NCBI GenBank assembly: GCA_963970005.1
Contig: CAXAMN010004058.1
Coordinates: 62,001-126,000 of the forward strand
Direction: 5' to 3'
Origin: Durusdinium trenchii
Lineage: Eukaryota > Sar > Dinophyceae > Suessiales > Symbiodiniaceae
DNA: 64,000 nt
Of this stretch, positions 52,101-60,900 are shown piece after piece; positions within the stretch are counted from its first letter, which is position 1, and each line of letters starts with the position of its first letter. The position numbers and the translations under genes are program-made. Below the pieces are notes generated by a model that saw nothing but the letters and a program-made list of their open reading frames with translations, was not told where the DNA came from and searched no databases.

Positions 52101-54242
52101 CATGATCTCTCGTAACTTCTGGTAGGTCTTATCCGGATCCTTATCCAACATGTTGTCGTACACAGACAAGTCTAACGCCATAACTTTGGAATCCTTAATC
52201 TTATCCCAAAGCAGGTTGCGAAGTGCTTTGTCAGGAAGCATGTCATCCGCATCCATACCTGATATGATCTCATCCCACTGTCCAAGGAATCTGGATAGTT
52301 GATTATCCCCAGGGAACTTTAGATCGAATAAGTGCTTGGATGCATACATCACATCAACGTTGTCGGCACTCCGGAAACTATCGACGATCAACGCTAACAT
52401 TTCTCGTCCCTTGACCATTCCAGGAGTTGTGCCTCTCGCACGTCTCTGCATCATCTGCCTCACCTTCAGTTGTACGTCATGAGATCTCTCACCTGCTGCG
52501 TGGATGATCGTGTGTAGGGTGATACCTAGCTTAGCGTCTATGCTAGCGAATCTTGCTTCGCCTGATGTCTCGAGTAGAAATGGGTCATATGGTGATCTGA
52601 AGGCATCCGAGAGCCATTGGATCCAGTCTTCTTGTTTCTCGTCGCCCGATGCCGTCACGACTGCCGCTACAACCTGGGATTTCCAAACCTCCAGGTCGTG
52701 TATCTTGGGCCATGCAGGGATGTTGATCTTCTCGTGTTCCTTCCGAGATATCTTGGAGCCGCCTGAGCCAGAGGATGAAGCGGCACCATGTTCGGTTGCG
52801 GCTGCATTCTCTGCACTTATGCGCTCCTCTTCGTACCTCTTCCGGTACTTATTCCTCTCATCTCTGAGCCGTGATGCATGCGCTTCGAATTCCATCATGT
52901 CCTGTTGGTTCTGCATCATACCTTCGTAGTACTCAATTGCCTCTTTCTCCTCGGACCTTAATAACTTTTCAGTACGTTCAAGTTCCGCTCTAAGCTTGGT
53001 CATCATCTCATTCTCCACACTGGGTTCTGACCCCATGTCTGGTGGTTTCAACTTCAGTGCGACCTTCAATTGTGCTTCACTTGCGCTTGATTCGATCAAT
53101 TCTTCCTGAAGACGTTTCAGCATCCTCTCTTTACGTAGAATGTCCTCTTCCAACATGTTCACCTTGGCTTCGGCCTTCTTGAGTTCGGCGCTAGATGGTT
53201 GAAACGGTCGATCGGATCCTTGAATCCTCGTCTGAGTCAACTCCTCGTTCGCCTTCTTCAATTGCTCTCTGATGCTCAAGATGAACTTGTCCTGAGTATT
53301 AGATCGGTTGTTGAGCTCCTCATTCTCTTCTGATAACCATTTGATCTTGTTTGCATACATTGCTTCCCTCATCTTCATCTCTTCAGCATATTCGTGTTTG
53401 TTTCTGGCACTCTGCCTTTGTAGTCCGACTAACTCCTGTCTACACAGATCCTTGACGTTCTCAGCATCTGCGATTGTAGTCATGACCTCGGTTACGGCTC
53501 GATCTCTTTCCGCCGATATAGCCTGGATCTCTTCCGTGCCGATGTTCACAACTTGACTAACCATCTCTGCGCTGTTGCGATCAGCGTACTCCCCTAACTG
53601 GGTGAGACGATCCCGCATTGCCACACGATCAGTGTCCATCTGGTATTGTAGGTCGTGTGCTGCTGAGAGCAAACAGTCTCTGGATTCTGTAAGTTGGGAG
53701 ATTCTTCGTTGATTTCCATATCCTTCGACATAACATTCTTCGAGGTGTGCCATCACTACTTCGTGGACTTCGGTCTCGTGTTGTATAATCTGGTTCTGTC
53801 TCTGCTCACATTCGACCATCCATGCGTTTTGGTGGTTCAACATATGCACTTCGGCAAGTAGTTGCGCACACTTCGCATTCAGGTCTCCATCGGCCCGTGC
53901 TAGTTGTAGGTTGTCAGTGCTTGCCCTTGCTCCATCTCCAGCTTCGCTGTCCGACGGCACTGGTACAGCTGACCCATCCTCCAATGCTAACACTCTCACA
54001 GCTCCGGTGTCAGTCCTCCTCCTTGTCTCCCTAGGGCTACGGCCTGATCTCGGTGTCCCCCCCGGTGGTGTCGAGTGCGCTGACGGGGAACGACTTCGTG
54101 CTCTACCTGTCGCATCTTCTCTCACCGCTGTCAGAGTCTCCGCTTCGATCGTACCTGGACTAGAGTTGTGGGATGCACTCATCCGATCTGCGGCCGCAGC
54201 AGCTGCTCCAAAAGATGCAGTGCTGGCGTCGGATTGGTCCAT
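49185..54242 (-). CDS. Copia-type Gag, aspartic protease and integrase segment (1,685 codons)
   Basis: N-terminal part of the retroelement polyprotein, starting at the ATG at 54,242. Residues 1-125 are disordered and SRSPS-rich. About 130-480 is a long coiled coil (repeated Leu/Glu/Lys/Arg heptads). About 505-770 is a helical Gag core (KINIPAWPKIHDLEVWKSQV). Two CCCH zinc fingers, near 820 (CAFHFHGKNGCSRGDKCKFS) and 873 (CWNWQKGSCKFGDKCQRQHH), replace the usual CCHC knuckle. The protease has RFIMDTGCGHDLIS near 1,067. The integrase has H-x3-H/C-x2-C zinc ligands near 1,340 and a catalytic core D-D-E: FDLMN near 1,382, YSDDAPQFE near 1,445, SLAERNNQ near 1,475. The C-terminus is an acidic linker, cut by insertion B after DLKSK (49,194); the last codons and stop come from the insertion. 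Domain calls are strong; the zinc-finger swap is notable. Confidence 0.93.
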   Translation of the reverse strand: MDQSDASTASFGAAAAAADRMSASHNSSPGTIEAETLTAVREDATGRARSRSPSAHSTPPGGTPRSGRSPRETRRRTDTGAVRVLALEDGSAVPVPSDSEAGDGARASTDNLQLARADGDLNAKCAQLLAEVHMLNHQNAWMVECEQRQNQIIQHETEVHEVVMAHLEECYVEGYGNQRRISQLTESRDCLLSAAHDLQYQMDTDRVAMRDRLTQLGEYADRNSAEMVSQVVNIGTEEIQAISAERDRAVTEVMTTIADAENVKDLCRQELVGLQRQSARNKHEYAEEMKMREAMYANKIKWLSEENEELNNRSNTQDKFILSIREQLKKANEELTQTRIQGSDRPFQPSSAELKKAEAKVNMLEEDILRKERMLKRLQEELIESSASEAQLKVALKLKPPDMGSEPSVENEMMTKLRAELERTEKLLRSEEKEAIEYYEGMMQNQQDMMEFEAHASRLRDERNKYRKRYEEERISAENAAATEHGAASSSGSGGSKISRKEHEKINIPAWPKIHDLEVWKSQVVAAVVTASGDEKQEDWIQWLSDAFRSPYDPFLLETSGEARFASIDAKLGITLHTIIHAAGERSHDVQLKVRQMMQRRARGTTPGMVKGREMLALIVDSFRSADNVDVMYASKHLFDLKFPGDNQLSRFLGQWDEIISGMDADDMLPDKALRNLLWDKIKDSKVMALDLSVYDNMLDKDPDKTYQKLREIMTKWIRKSIETTNKKEREKAFGNIVKATPAAEKKDPKAKPKNTKTDPPKHDTAPVLPQANPKDHNKKDKKQDRGRSATKSPKGDRGRSATPADTSKIGCAFHFHGKNGCSRGDKCKFSHQEKHKSSAKKPENLKGDRSKSPGGRSSSPKPMKDQVCWNWQKGSCKFGDKCQRQHHAAPATKQEARGKAKPKPAAPAFMLCGDIESDDEDVQPALPNVQQGKLALRFKVRFDDQANVTTFTCDPGNELNNRPSKKKKNEVQKVDTELISSLRALRVSNIAARVAHAKGKMMELFYAEHIAKAWIQITRDEGIEVNVDLSDFNTREVVRKDFVDYTIPGTTMFMAVERYDGPPIRFIMDTGCGHDLISREKVNAMCLTTKEGPKSVSFMTANGVTSTSEMVDINVDELPMRSEAHVLESTPSVFSIGKRCMEQGYSFIWPANQLPYLIDQNANKIPLSVHDNIPYIKVNHDDGRCLPRPDGLATILHRILSGVGHEDEVTTGQETQQEELPPMKPRRRRRKKKDNQRGQDGESDINPAVAGVEGEPEEDGDDRYSPEEEYDGEDPRFDRDHEGQPEEAGGDEHGGDADSERGESDIDEDEEGLLEVDVVDGEARLSKPGVLKNEAKSILHLMTHRYKNPYCKSCVRAKMKHYKTSKGAFKRKLKAFGDLITFDLMNTQKMARDGIMPDKDILVIRDRFTGVIWGYPLKASNSDEVVQAMKHYIGKRKVTNAYSDDAPQFESALKELRIPLDQSLPGHPQNNSLAERNNQFMMLTTSTCLLEAGLPPCFWPFAVECVSHLLNIEKLSDGSSAWLKLHKSEFPGMVIPLGAKVFFKPSDARERDQDHKFDPKSIPGIFAGYVMGTGMNWSRKYKVWAISDFAQQNLGYDAERPLRKLITPHITEKIFQDDGIEFPLKKEYERLNSTLEGMKVLKERSGSPDAPTNPELPDPGDGDDQDDDDDAPDPPDGDLKSKAT

Positions 54243-54470
54243 CTTCAGTGACTGAGGGTAACTGATCTATCCGATGCGTGTGCGTTTAGATGGTGTTGTG
54301 TAAGGCCGCAGCTCGTACCCAGCTCAAAGGAGTCTGGATACGGCTGATAACCTGCGAACGGATGGAAAGGTGTGCCCTGGCCCCGTTCTAGCTCTTAGGT
54401 CAACATGAAGCTCGCGCGCTAAAGCTCCTTTTTACCTGGTTGGGCACTTGAGCCAAAAGTATATGGCATG
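54243..54470 (-). promoter_or_regulatory. 5' leader of the retroelement with truncated spliced-leader match
   Basis: Reading the minus strand, TTTTGGCTCAAG occurs at 54,457-54,446, about 205 bases before the Gag ATG. That is the exact 3' dozen of the dinoflagellate spliced leader as I remember it (...CCATTTTGGCTCAAG). GCCA precedes it, separated by five extra bases. A relic leader upstream of an ORF would be the mark of a trans-spliced mRNA that was reverse transcribed. No LTR boundary is visible here. Confidence 0.5.
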
Positions 54471-54941
54471 TACCTGTATAGCGACTATACTGGGACCCCA
54501 TCCCTATTGACAAAAAATATCAAATAATTCATACATTTACATATTCATACCTTTTCAAGGCGCCCAAACATGTCATGTACACTCACCACAAAGTGGTCAT
54601 AAGTGATATTCATTGATGTTCGCTACAGGACTTGGTCGTCAGGACCCCGGATATCCCCTCTTATTATGAATCAACCAAGCCACGAAAAGGATGGGCCTTT
54701 AGGAATCCACCGGGGCTATCCCCTCACAGGAAAGAGTCCACCTACAAATGATAGAATGAAATATATAGGCAATGTTTCTTTCCCGGAAAAAACACAAAGT
54801 CATATATCCCCATACATTGTAGTGTAAGGGTGTAAGGTAGGGAATCTTCTTCGCCAAAGTCTAATCATTATCATTATCTCACAGATATATATATATATAA
54901 TATATATATATATTTAAATATATGTGGATGGATCCCCAGGA
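54471..54941. other. No supported gene; AT microsatellite
   Basis: Noncoding. It contains an (AT)n tract at 54,884-54,924. No promoter or terminator can be named with confidence. Confidence 0.4.
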
Positions 54942-54989
54942 TTACTTTGGACAACATTTGTTTTTTGTCTGGGTCGTACAAAGTGTACA

Positions 54990-57900
54990 AAGCCGGACGC
55001 TTACTCCCTCGGTCCGCACCTGTAGCTCCGCCACGCGAGCACGAAGCCTAGGCGCCTGGCTGAAGGCGAGAGCGGATAAATTTTGGGAGGATGTGTTGGA
55101 ACATAGTAGCAAGAAACTACTAGGCAAAGGCCATCGCTAGTAGGTTGGAGGCCACTTTAGTAGCAAGAAGCTACTAGGTTGGGACCGAATTGACATACCT
55201 TGCTCGACATTGATCCTTTAAACTACGGGAATGTAACGAGTATAGGTGAATCTTGCATGTATGGAATTGTCTGAAACTTGTGAACCCCAGTTGGTTCCAC
55301 TCCCCACATTTTTTACACTGGCCCTGTCTATTGATCTTACTCGATCTTGACTTCAATTACTGCAGTCATGGGCTCCAAGAATTCTCAGGTTTGGCTTGGA
55401 TAGGTGCTCCAGTGCTTCGAGAGAGAACGCTGAACTTGATCAACTTCGCGCCATGGTGAACATGAGGTAGAAGGTGACTAGGGTGCGTACTTTGGAGAGC
55501 CTGGAGCATTCCAACATATTCTGCGAAACCCCATGCCAGTTTGGGAAACCAAAAGAATCGTGAACACATAAGACCCCTCAACACATTCAAACCAGTCATA
55601 GAGTCATACATGCCTACAGTCAGCCACCCGGCTTCGCATCCAACAAATAGCAAACCTCATCAAACCTCCCCTCCATCCAAACATGGAAGTGAAACATGGC
55701 GCGTTCGTGAAGAGGCAAACTGTTTTACTGTATCCGGTCTTCCTCGGTTTTCCTCTACGAACAGGCCGTTTTACATGATTGTTGGAGGGTATCCTCCCTC
55801 AAACAATCATGGGAGCTGAGCAACCACCCCCCCGGTAGAGGAACATGGGACTCTACCAAAAGTTTTAAACCTAGTGCTTCTAGCCTCTTTGGGACCCCTC
55901 TTTGGGCTACCGTGTTCCCCACAGATTCCCCGAGCGCTGCATCGATGCCTCCTCCTCTAGCTGTCTCAAGTACGCCATTGTGCCCTGGGCCTGCAACGCA
56001 CAGACTGGAGTGAGGATGCCCATGGCCATTTCCCCCAGTGCTTTCAATATCTCTCAAATGCACATGAAATGACATGAAATCGAATCAGTGTCCATCGACC
56101 AAAATGACCTTGAACTCACTTTGCTGCTCAGCCCTTTACAAGTTGAGTCACACGGACAGTACAATCTTTACGTCACACGATCGGTGAATCAACCAGAACA
56201 CTGACTCGTGAGCTGAATTCTGCCACACCTTACCACACCCATATCACCCATATCCAAAGTAGACTTCAAATCACTCCAACACATTGTTTGCTCTGCAAAC
56301 CCTCAAAAGATCGTTAGTAAATATAGTTGTCCTGGCACTAGTCCCGGCATGTCCCGGCAAAACGTATTTACATCGGCTCAACATGACGCTTTCAACTCCA
56401 CGAATGGCCGACCAATCCTACGCTTACGGCGCTAAGTGGAGTTTCCCATAGTTTGCCTAAAAATCTAGCCCAGAGCATCCAGTTTTCCAAAGACTAAAAC
56501 CATAGACCTAGAATCCCTGGTTCCTTAAAAAGTGGTAACTGGGATGCACAGGGTAGGCCAAAGAATTAGTGCGAACGCTTCTTCATAGGGGGAGCTTCCT
56601 TGAAGACGCGAGAACTATCCTGCGTCCAGTTACTAGAAGCTGATGTAGCCACTAGCTTACTCCCATTTATTATCATTAAGTAAGTACCCTACTTAATTAA
56701 GGGCGAGCTAGACCAAAAAGAGAGATCCTTGTTTTATCTCTCCGTCGATCCTTCACTGCTTGAGTCGATGGGGAACGTTTTCTTTCGCCTCGTCGTTGGA
56801 CTGGCTGAGCTCTTGGACTTGCCGCAGCGCGCTTTGCTCATTGGAGCGCACATGCTGAACCTGCGAAACAAAAAAAAGGAAACGCCCCAAGTGTGCCACG
56901 GATGGGAGGGTGAGGGAAATATATAGGGAAATGGTGGGAACCTTGACCAGCTCCAGGGAAAAAAGGATGGAGATTCGGGAACTTTGTGGTCCTTTTTGCT
57001 CTTGACACAGATGTTTTGCGGATGCGTGCTGGTTCCAACTTCGATGGCATGCTTCCCCCGACAGCATTGGGAGCACCTCCTCCTGCAGCTTCTGCACGTG
57101 TTCTTCGGCGGCAGCCTGGGAAGGACCAAGTTTGAGTGCGATCAAACTACGATCATCCCAAGCCGAAAATGGGGAATCCTTCTACCAAAGAATAAGGACT
57201 ATATAAGGACTCACAAGAATTCACCATGTTGTGCGACCTTTCTTAGGCTGGGGGACAATCCCAAGCAGGTCGACCTCTCCTGTCCGCCCCTCAAGGCACG
57301 GCCCCTGCTTTTGGCGAACCGGCAGGCGTTTGGTCATTTGGGCGGAACATGGAGTCCATATGGCGCCCAAACAAGAAAGGTCATGTAAGACATTGGTATG
57401 TAGGAAGAATCACTCATATTGCTCGAGCAATTGAATTCCTCGTGGAATGCACGTACTGCGTCATGTAGTGATATTGAGGGCCCATTCAATGACTGCAGTC
57501 AATGTCGCTGTTGTTATTTGTCGCGGACAAGAAACAGGACGGACAAAAAGCATGGACAAAGGAAACCTCCGAATCGAGTGGAGGACGTGGCGGATCTGTT
57601 CTTCCGTCCGATATCTTCCGAGTCATTTTGTCTGTTCTACTACTCTCGGCTGCTGAACAAATGTGGGTCTCCCTGCTTGGCAGCGGGTCAACTGGGCCTG
57701 GCAAGGTTTCGCTGGGGAAGCACACAACACATCGAGGAGACCAAGGTTGCCGCATATAAGATGTTGATCATTTGCTCAACAAAAACACCACCACCCCGGC
57801 GGGAACCAAGTGACCAGGTGGCTTCGGAATATATGCACTCGGAACCCATTCCCGGGTCTGCCGGATGGTGGTCGCTGCTCGAAAATCACCTTCGCAGCCC

Positions 57901-60900
57901 CTCCTTGGAGAAACTCCAGCTCTTTGGTCGTTAGTGGATCGAAAGGAACCCAGCTCTTAGGCCTTAGTAACAATGTTCGCTACTAGGAACAAGTGCATCG
58001 CTTCTAGTAACAAGTGCCTTACTAGTAGTAACAAGAAGCTAGTAGAAACAAGAAGCTCTTTGGCCTTGGCATTCATGTCTTCGCCCGACTCCCGAGCCAC
58101 AATATCCCTGGGGTTCCACCTGTTGGACCTATCGGTGGGGGAAACCTAAACCGGGTTGGGGGGTTCTTTCAGTGACCCACTGGACTCGGGTGGCCCATGT
58201 CCTTCTGATTTTGCTTCCCAAGCGGAACAAAAGGCAAAGGCCCTTTCATTAGGCTCGAAAGAGCTCAATCTAACAGTTTCTGACTAACACATCAGGTAAA
58301 CCATCATCTATAGCTGAATTCCAGGGGGGTTGACCGCAACTAACAGTTCCTATCTCTGGCAGTGTCCTTCAAACATCATGCACTACACTTTGCCGCCCGA
58401 AGCTCAGCCACCTGAAGCTCAGCCACCTTGTCACGCAGCCCGGGCACCTGGTTTTCCAGCAGAGGGAACGTTTTTTGGGGTGGATGTTGTGATGGAGTTA
58501 AGACCTGATCCAGGGCTTGCTTGTACTTTGTGATACTTTATAGGAGCCCTGGGGTGGCCCATGATCCAATTATAGAATTGGATCTGAGTCCCAAAAGTCA
58601 GATTGTATTTGGCTAACTATAAGACAATTGTTTTGGAATGTTTTGGATGTTCCGTTCATCTGGTGGGGGGGGGCCTGATTTTTACCAGGTTGGCAGTTGT
58701 AAACCACCAGGTTGGCCTGAAGATCCATGTTTGTTTGTTAAATTCTGGCCAAATAGGACCTATAGACCCAATAAGACCTATATAGACCCTGTTTGTGTTT
58801 AAACAGGACCTGTGACCCATGTAGAGAAACTTCAAGAAGGACTGTGTGGGTGACATGAATGCTCAGCACCTGGCCACTCAGCACCTAATCGGAAGTCGGA
58901 AGTCGGTTTCTCGACCACTTGACATGGCGCTGCTCGGTCCGGTGGCCAAGGACCGTCTCCGAGGACCGAGGACGGTCTCCGGGGTTCCAAAGGGCCATGA
59001 AAAGAACACGACCGGCACAGGGTAATGGATTCACAGGGTTTGGGTGCTGATACTGGATCGGTCAAAATGCTGAACTCCACCCCTTCTTGAACCCATCTTG
59101 GAGGCAGGCATGGCTTCTGCTTAGCTGCTCCTGCACGGAGGAGAATTGGATCCAACAGAGCTTGGGGTCATGGAGACATGAACATCGCATCTTTTTGCCC
59201 ATAGACATAGATGCTGTCTCCTGTGTATATCTGTGTATTTGATATGAAAGTAGAACGTAGTAGAACTACCCAAATGGTGTTCAGGTTCAACATTTTGCAA
59301 ACATGTTGCCTGACAATGATCTTGTGCAACTGCACCTCCATCCCCTCCTTGACGCACAGTAGTTCTTGGCTCAAGATTGAAGAAGGCGCAGCATAGAAAG
59401 GGTAAAACATCGAACTAATCTGTATCTGTCCTTGCCTTACCACCAACAAAAAACAACAACGGGTTCCTCCACAATCCGACCTTTGGCAGTCGCACCATCT
59501 CGCTCTGCCTCTCGCTCATCTCTCTCACTGCGCCTGCAGCTCAGCCGTCTTGGCACGGAGCTGCTGCGCCTGATCGTCTCGGTCGAGAGCAGATCGACGA
59601 GACGGTTCCGCGCCGCAGGACCGTTCAGAGGATGACGGTTCGGAGGACGTCCAGGGATCAAAACAGAAAATGAATAACACCCCTCAGACGGCCATTGATT
59701 TCAACAAAGAAGAAACACATCGAATGATCTAAGGCCTATATAATGACCAACAACTCCGAGACTCCGGCAAAGAAGGGATGCTCTCAGACCCCCTGTGCAT
59801 ATTGGCCACCATGGTGACGGTCACAGGGATCCAACGGTCGTGTCGTGTCCCGATGTGGTCGTGTCCCCCCCCCGGTGGGAGCATCCACCGACACCCGTGA
59901 CCGACACCACTCGAGCGCCCAACCGCCTCCTCCTCCAGCTGCCCCACGTACTGCATCGAGTGTTCCGCCTTGTGACCAAAACAGCCATATCACTGCTCTT
60001 TTCCAACATGGCAACTGGGGTGACCACTTGGCACTTGAGGTTGAAGGATGTTGACGTTAAAAGGTATATGCTTGCAGGTGTAGGCCTCAACATTAGATGG
60101 GGTAGGCCCGCAGCTAGGCCAGTGGACTTTGGATTTTCTTCTTGGTGACACTATCGACCCCCCCTAAGAGCTACTTCACATAATGTATGAATAAACGAAA
60201 CCATGCCAACATCAAATTTCTCGTACTAGATGCTCATGGACTCAAAAACCCAACACACGTCTGAGCACTGTCATCCATATAATCCCGCTAACAATATAAG
60301 AGTTCCTTTTTGCGCTGCTTCAGTCACCAGCGGGTCAGCCTGCTGCAGCTTCCGCGTCGCTGTCATCTCAGCTGCCCGAAGCTGCTGAACCTCGGTCGGT
60401 CCCACCCAGGGTGGGGGGACAGGAACCAGATGGGCTTGCTTTCTGAACCGAACTTGAACACCGACTCCGCCTTTCACCCGGTGTCATCTTCATCCTGGCC
60501 TCTGCCTGGAGCTGCAGCAGTGGCTCCTCCGCCGCCTTGGAGCGACGTTCGCCACGTTTGCGATGTGCCTCTTTCAGGAATTCAGTTGGTCACCTGGATG
60601 AATGTGAGAAGTTACCCCTTCTATCCACTCGTGTCACTGATCTGCTGGCAGCGATTGACTTCATTTGTCATCCAATGTCATGAAACATGAAGTATAAGTT
60701 GGAGGCCATCGCCATGCGCCAGCCACGGGCGGGGTGAAACCGCTCCCGCCATGCACGGGGTATTGCGCGCGTGCACCAAAGATTCGACATCACAGGGATT
60801 CCGAGGGGGCTCTGGTTGCACCAAAGACTCCAAACTCGGAATGACACGGAGCCCTCAACACGTGGAGCATCTGACGCAGCGAAGCTCTTGGAGATGGGCT

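Larger units (their letters stand above)
3480..54242 (-). mobile_element. Giant Ty1/copia-like retroelement, split in three by two DNA insertions
   Basis: Three collinear minus-strand segments: 54,242-49,194 (Gag-PR-IN), 33,811-31,002 (RT-RNase H) and 11,817-3,480 (C-terminal extension). The domain order Gag, aspartic protease, integrase, reverse transcriptase, RNase H is that of Ty1/copia (Pseudoviridae-type) elements. The frame is maintained across both breaks: lengths 5,049, 2,810 and 8,338 nt sum to 16,197, or 5,399 codons with the stop. At insertion A the codons on the two sides meet through a duplicated TA. At insertion B the flanking codons AAA and GAA abut directly. Ordinary copia polyproteins are about 1,300-1,600 residues, so this one is several times longer. 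No LTRs or primer-binding site were identified, and outer boundaries beyond the coding region are unknown. Confidence 0.78.

Noticed and set aside
3061..54600. LTR pair of the retroelement
   Set aside because: Compared by eye the sequence after the last stop (3.06-3.48 kb) with that before the Gag ATG (54.24-54.6 kb); no direct repeat was found.
54884..54924. AT tract as a replication origin or promoter
   Set aside because: Simple TA microsatellite; similar tracts occur at 39.8, 61.9 and 63.1 kb with no consistent gene context.
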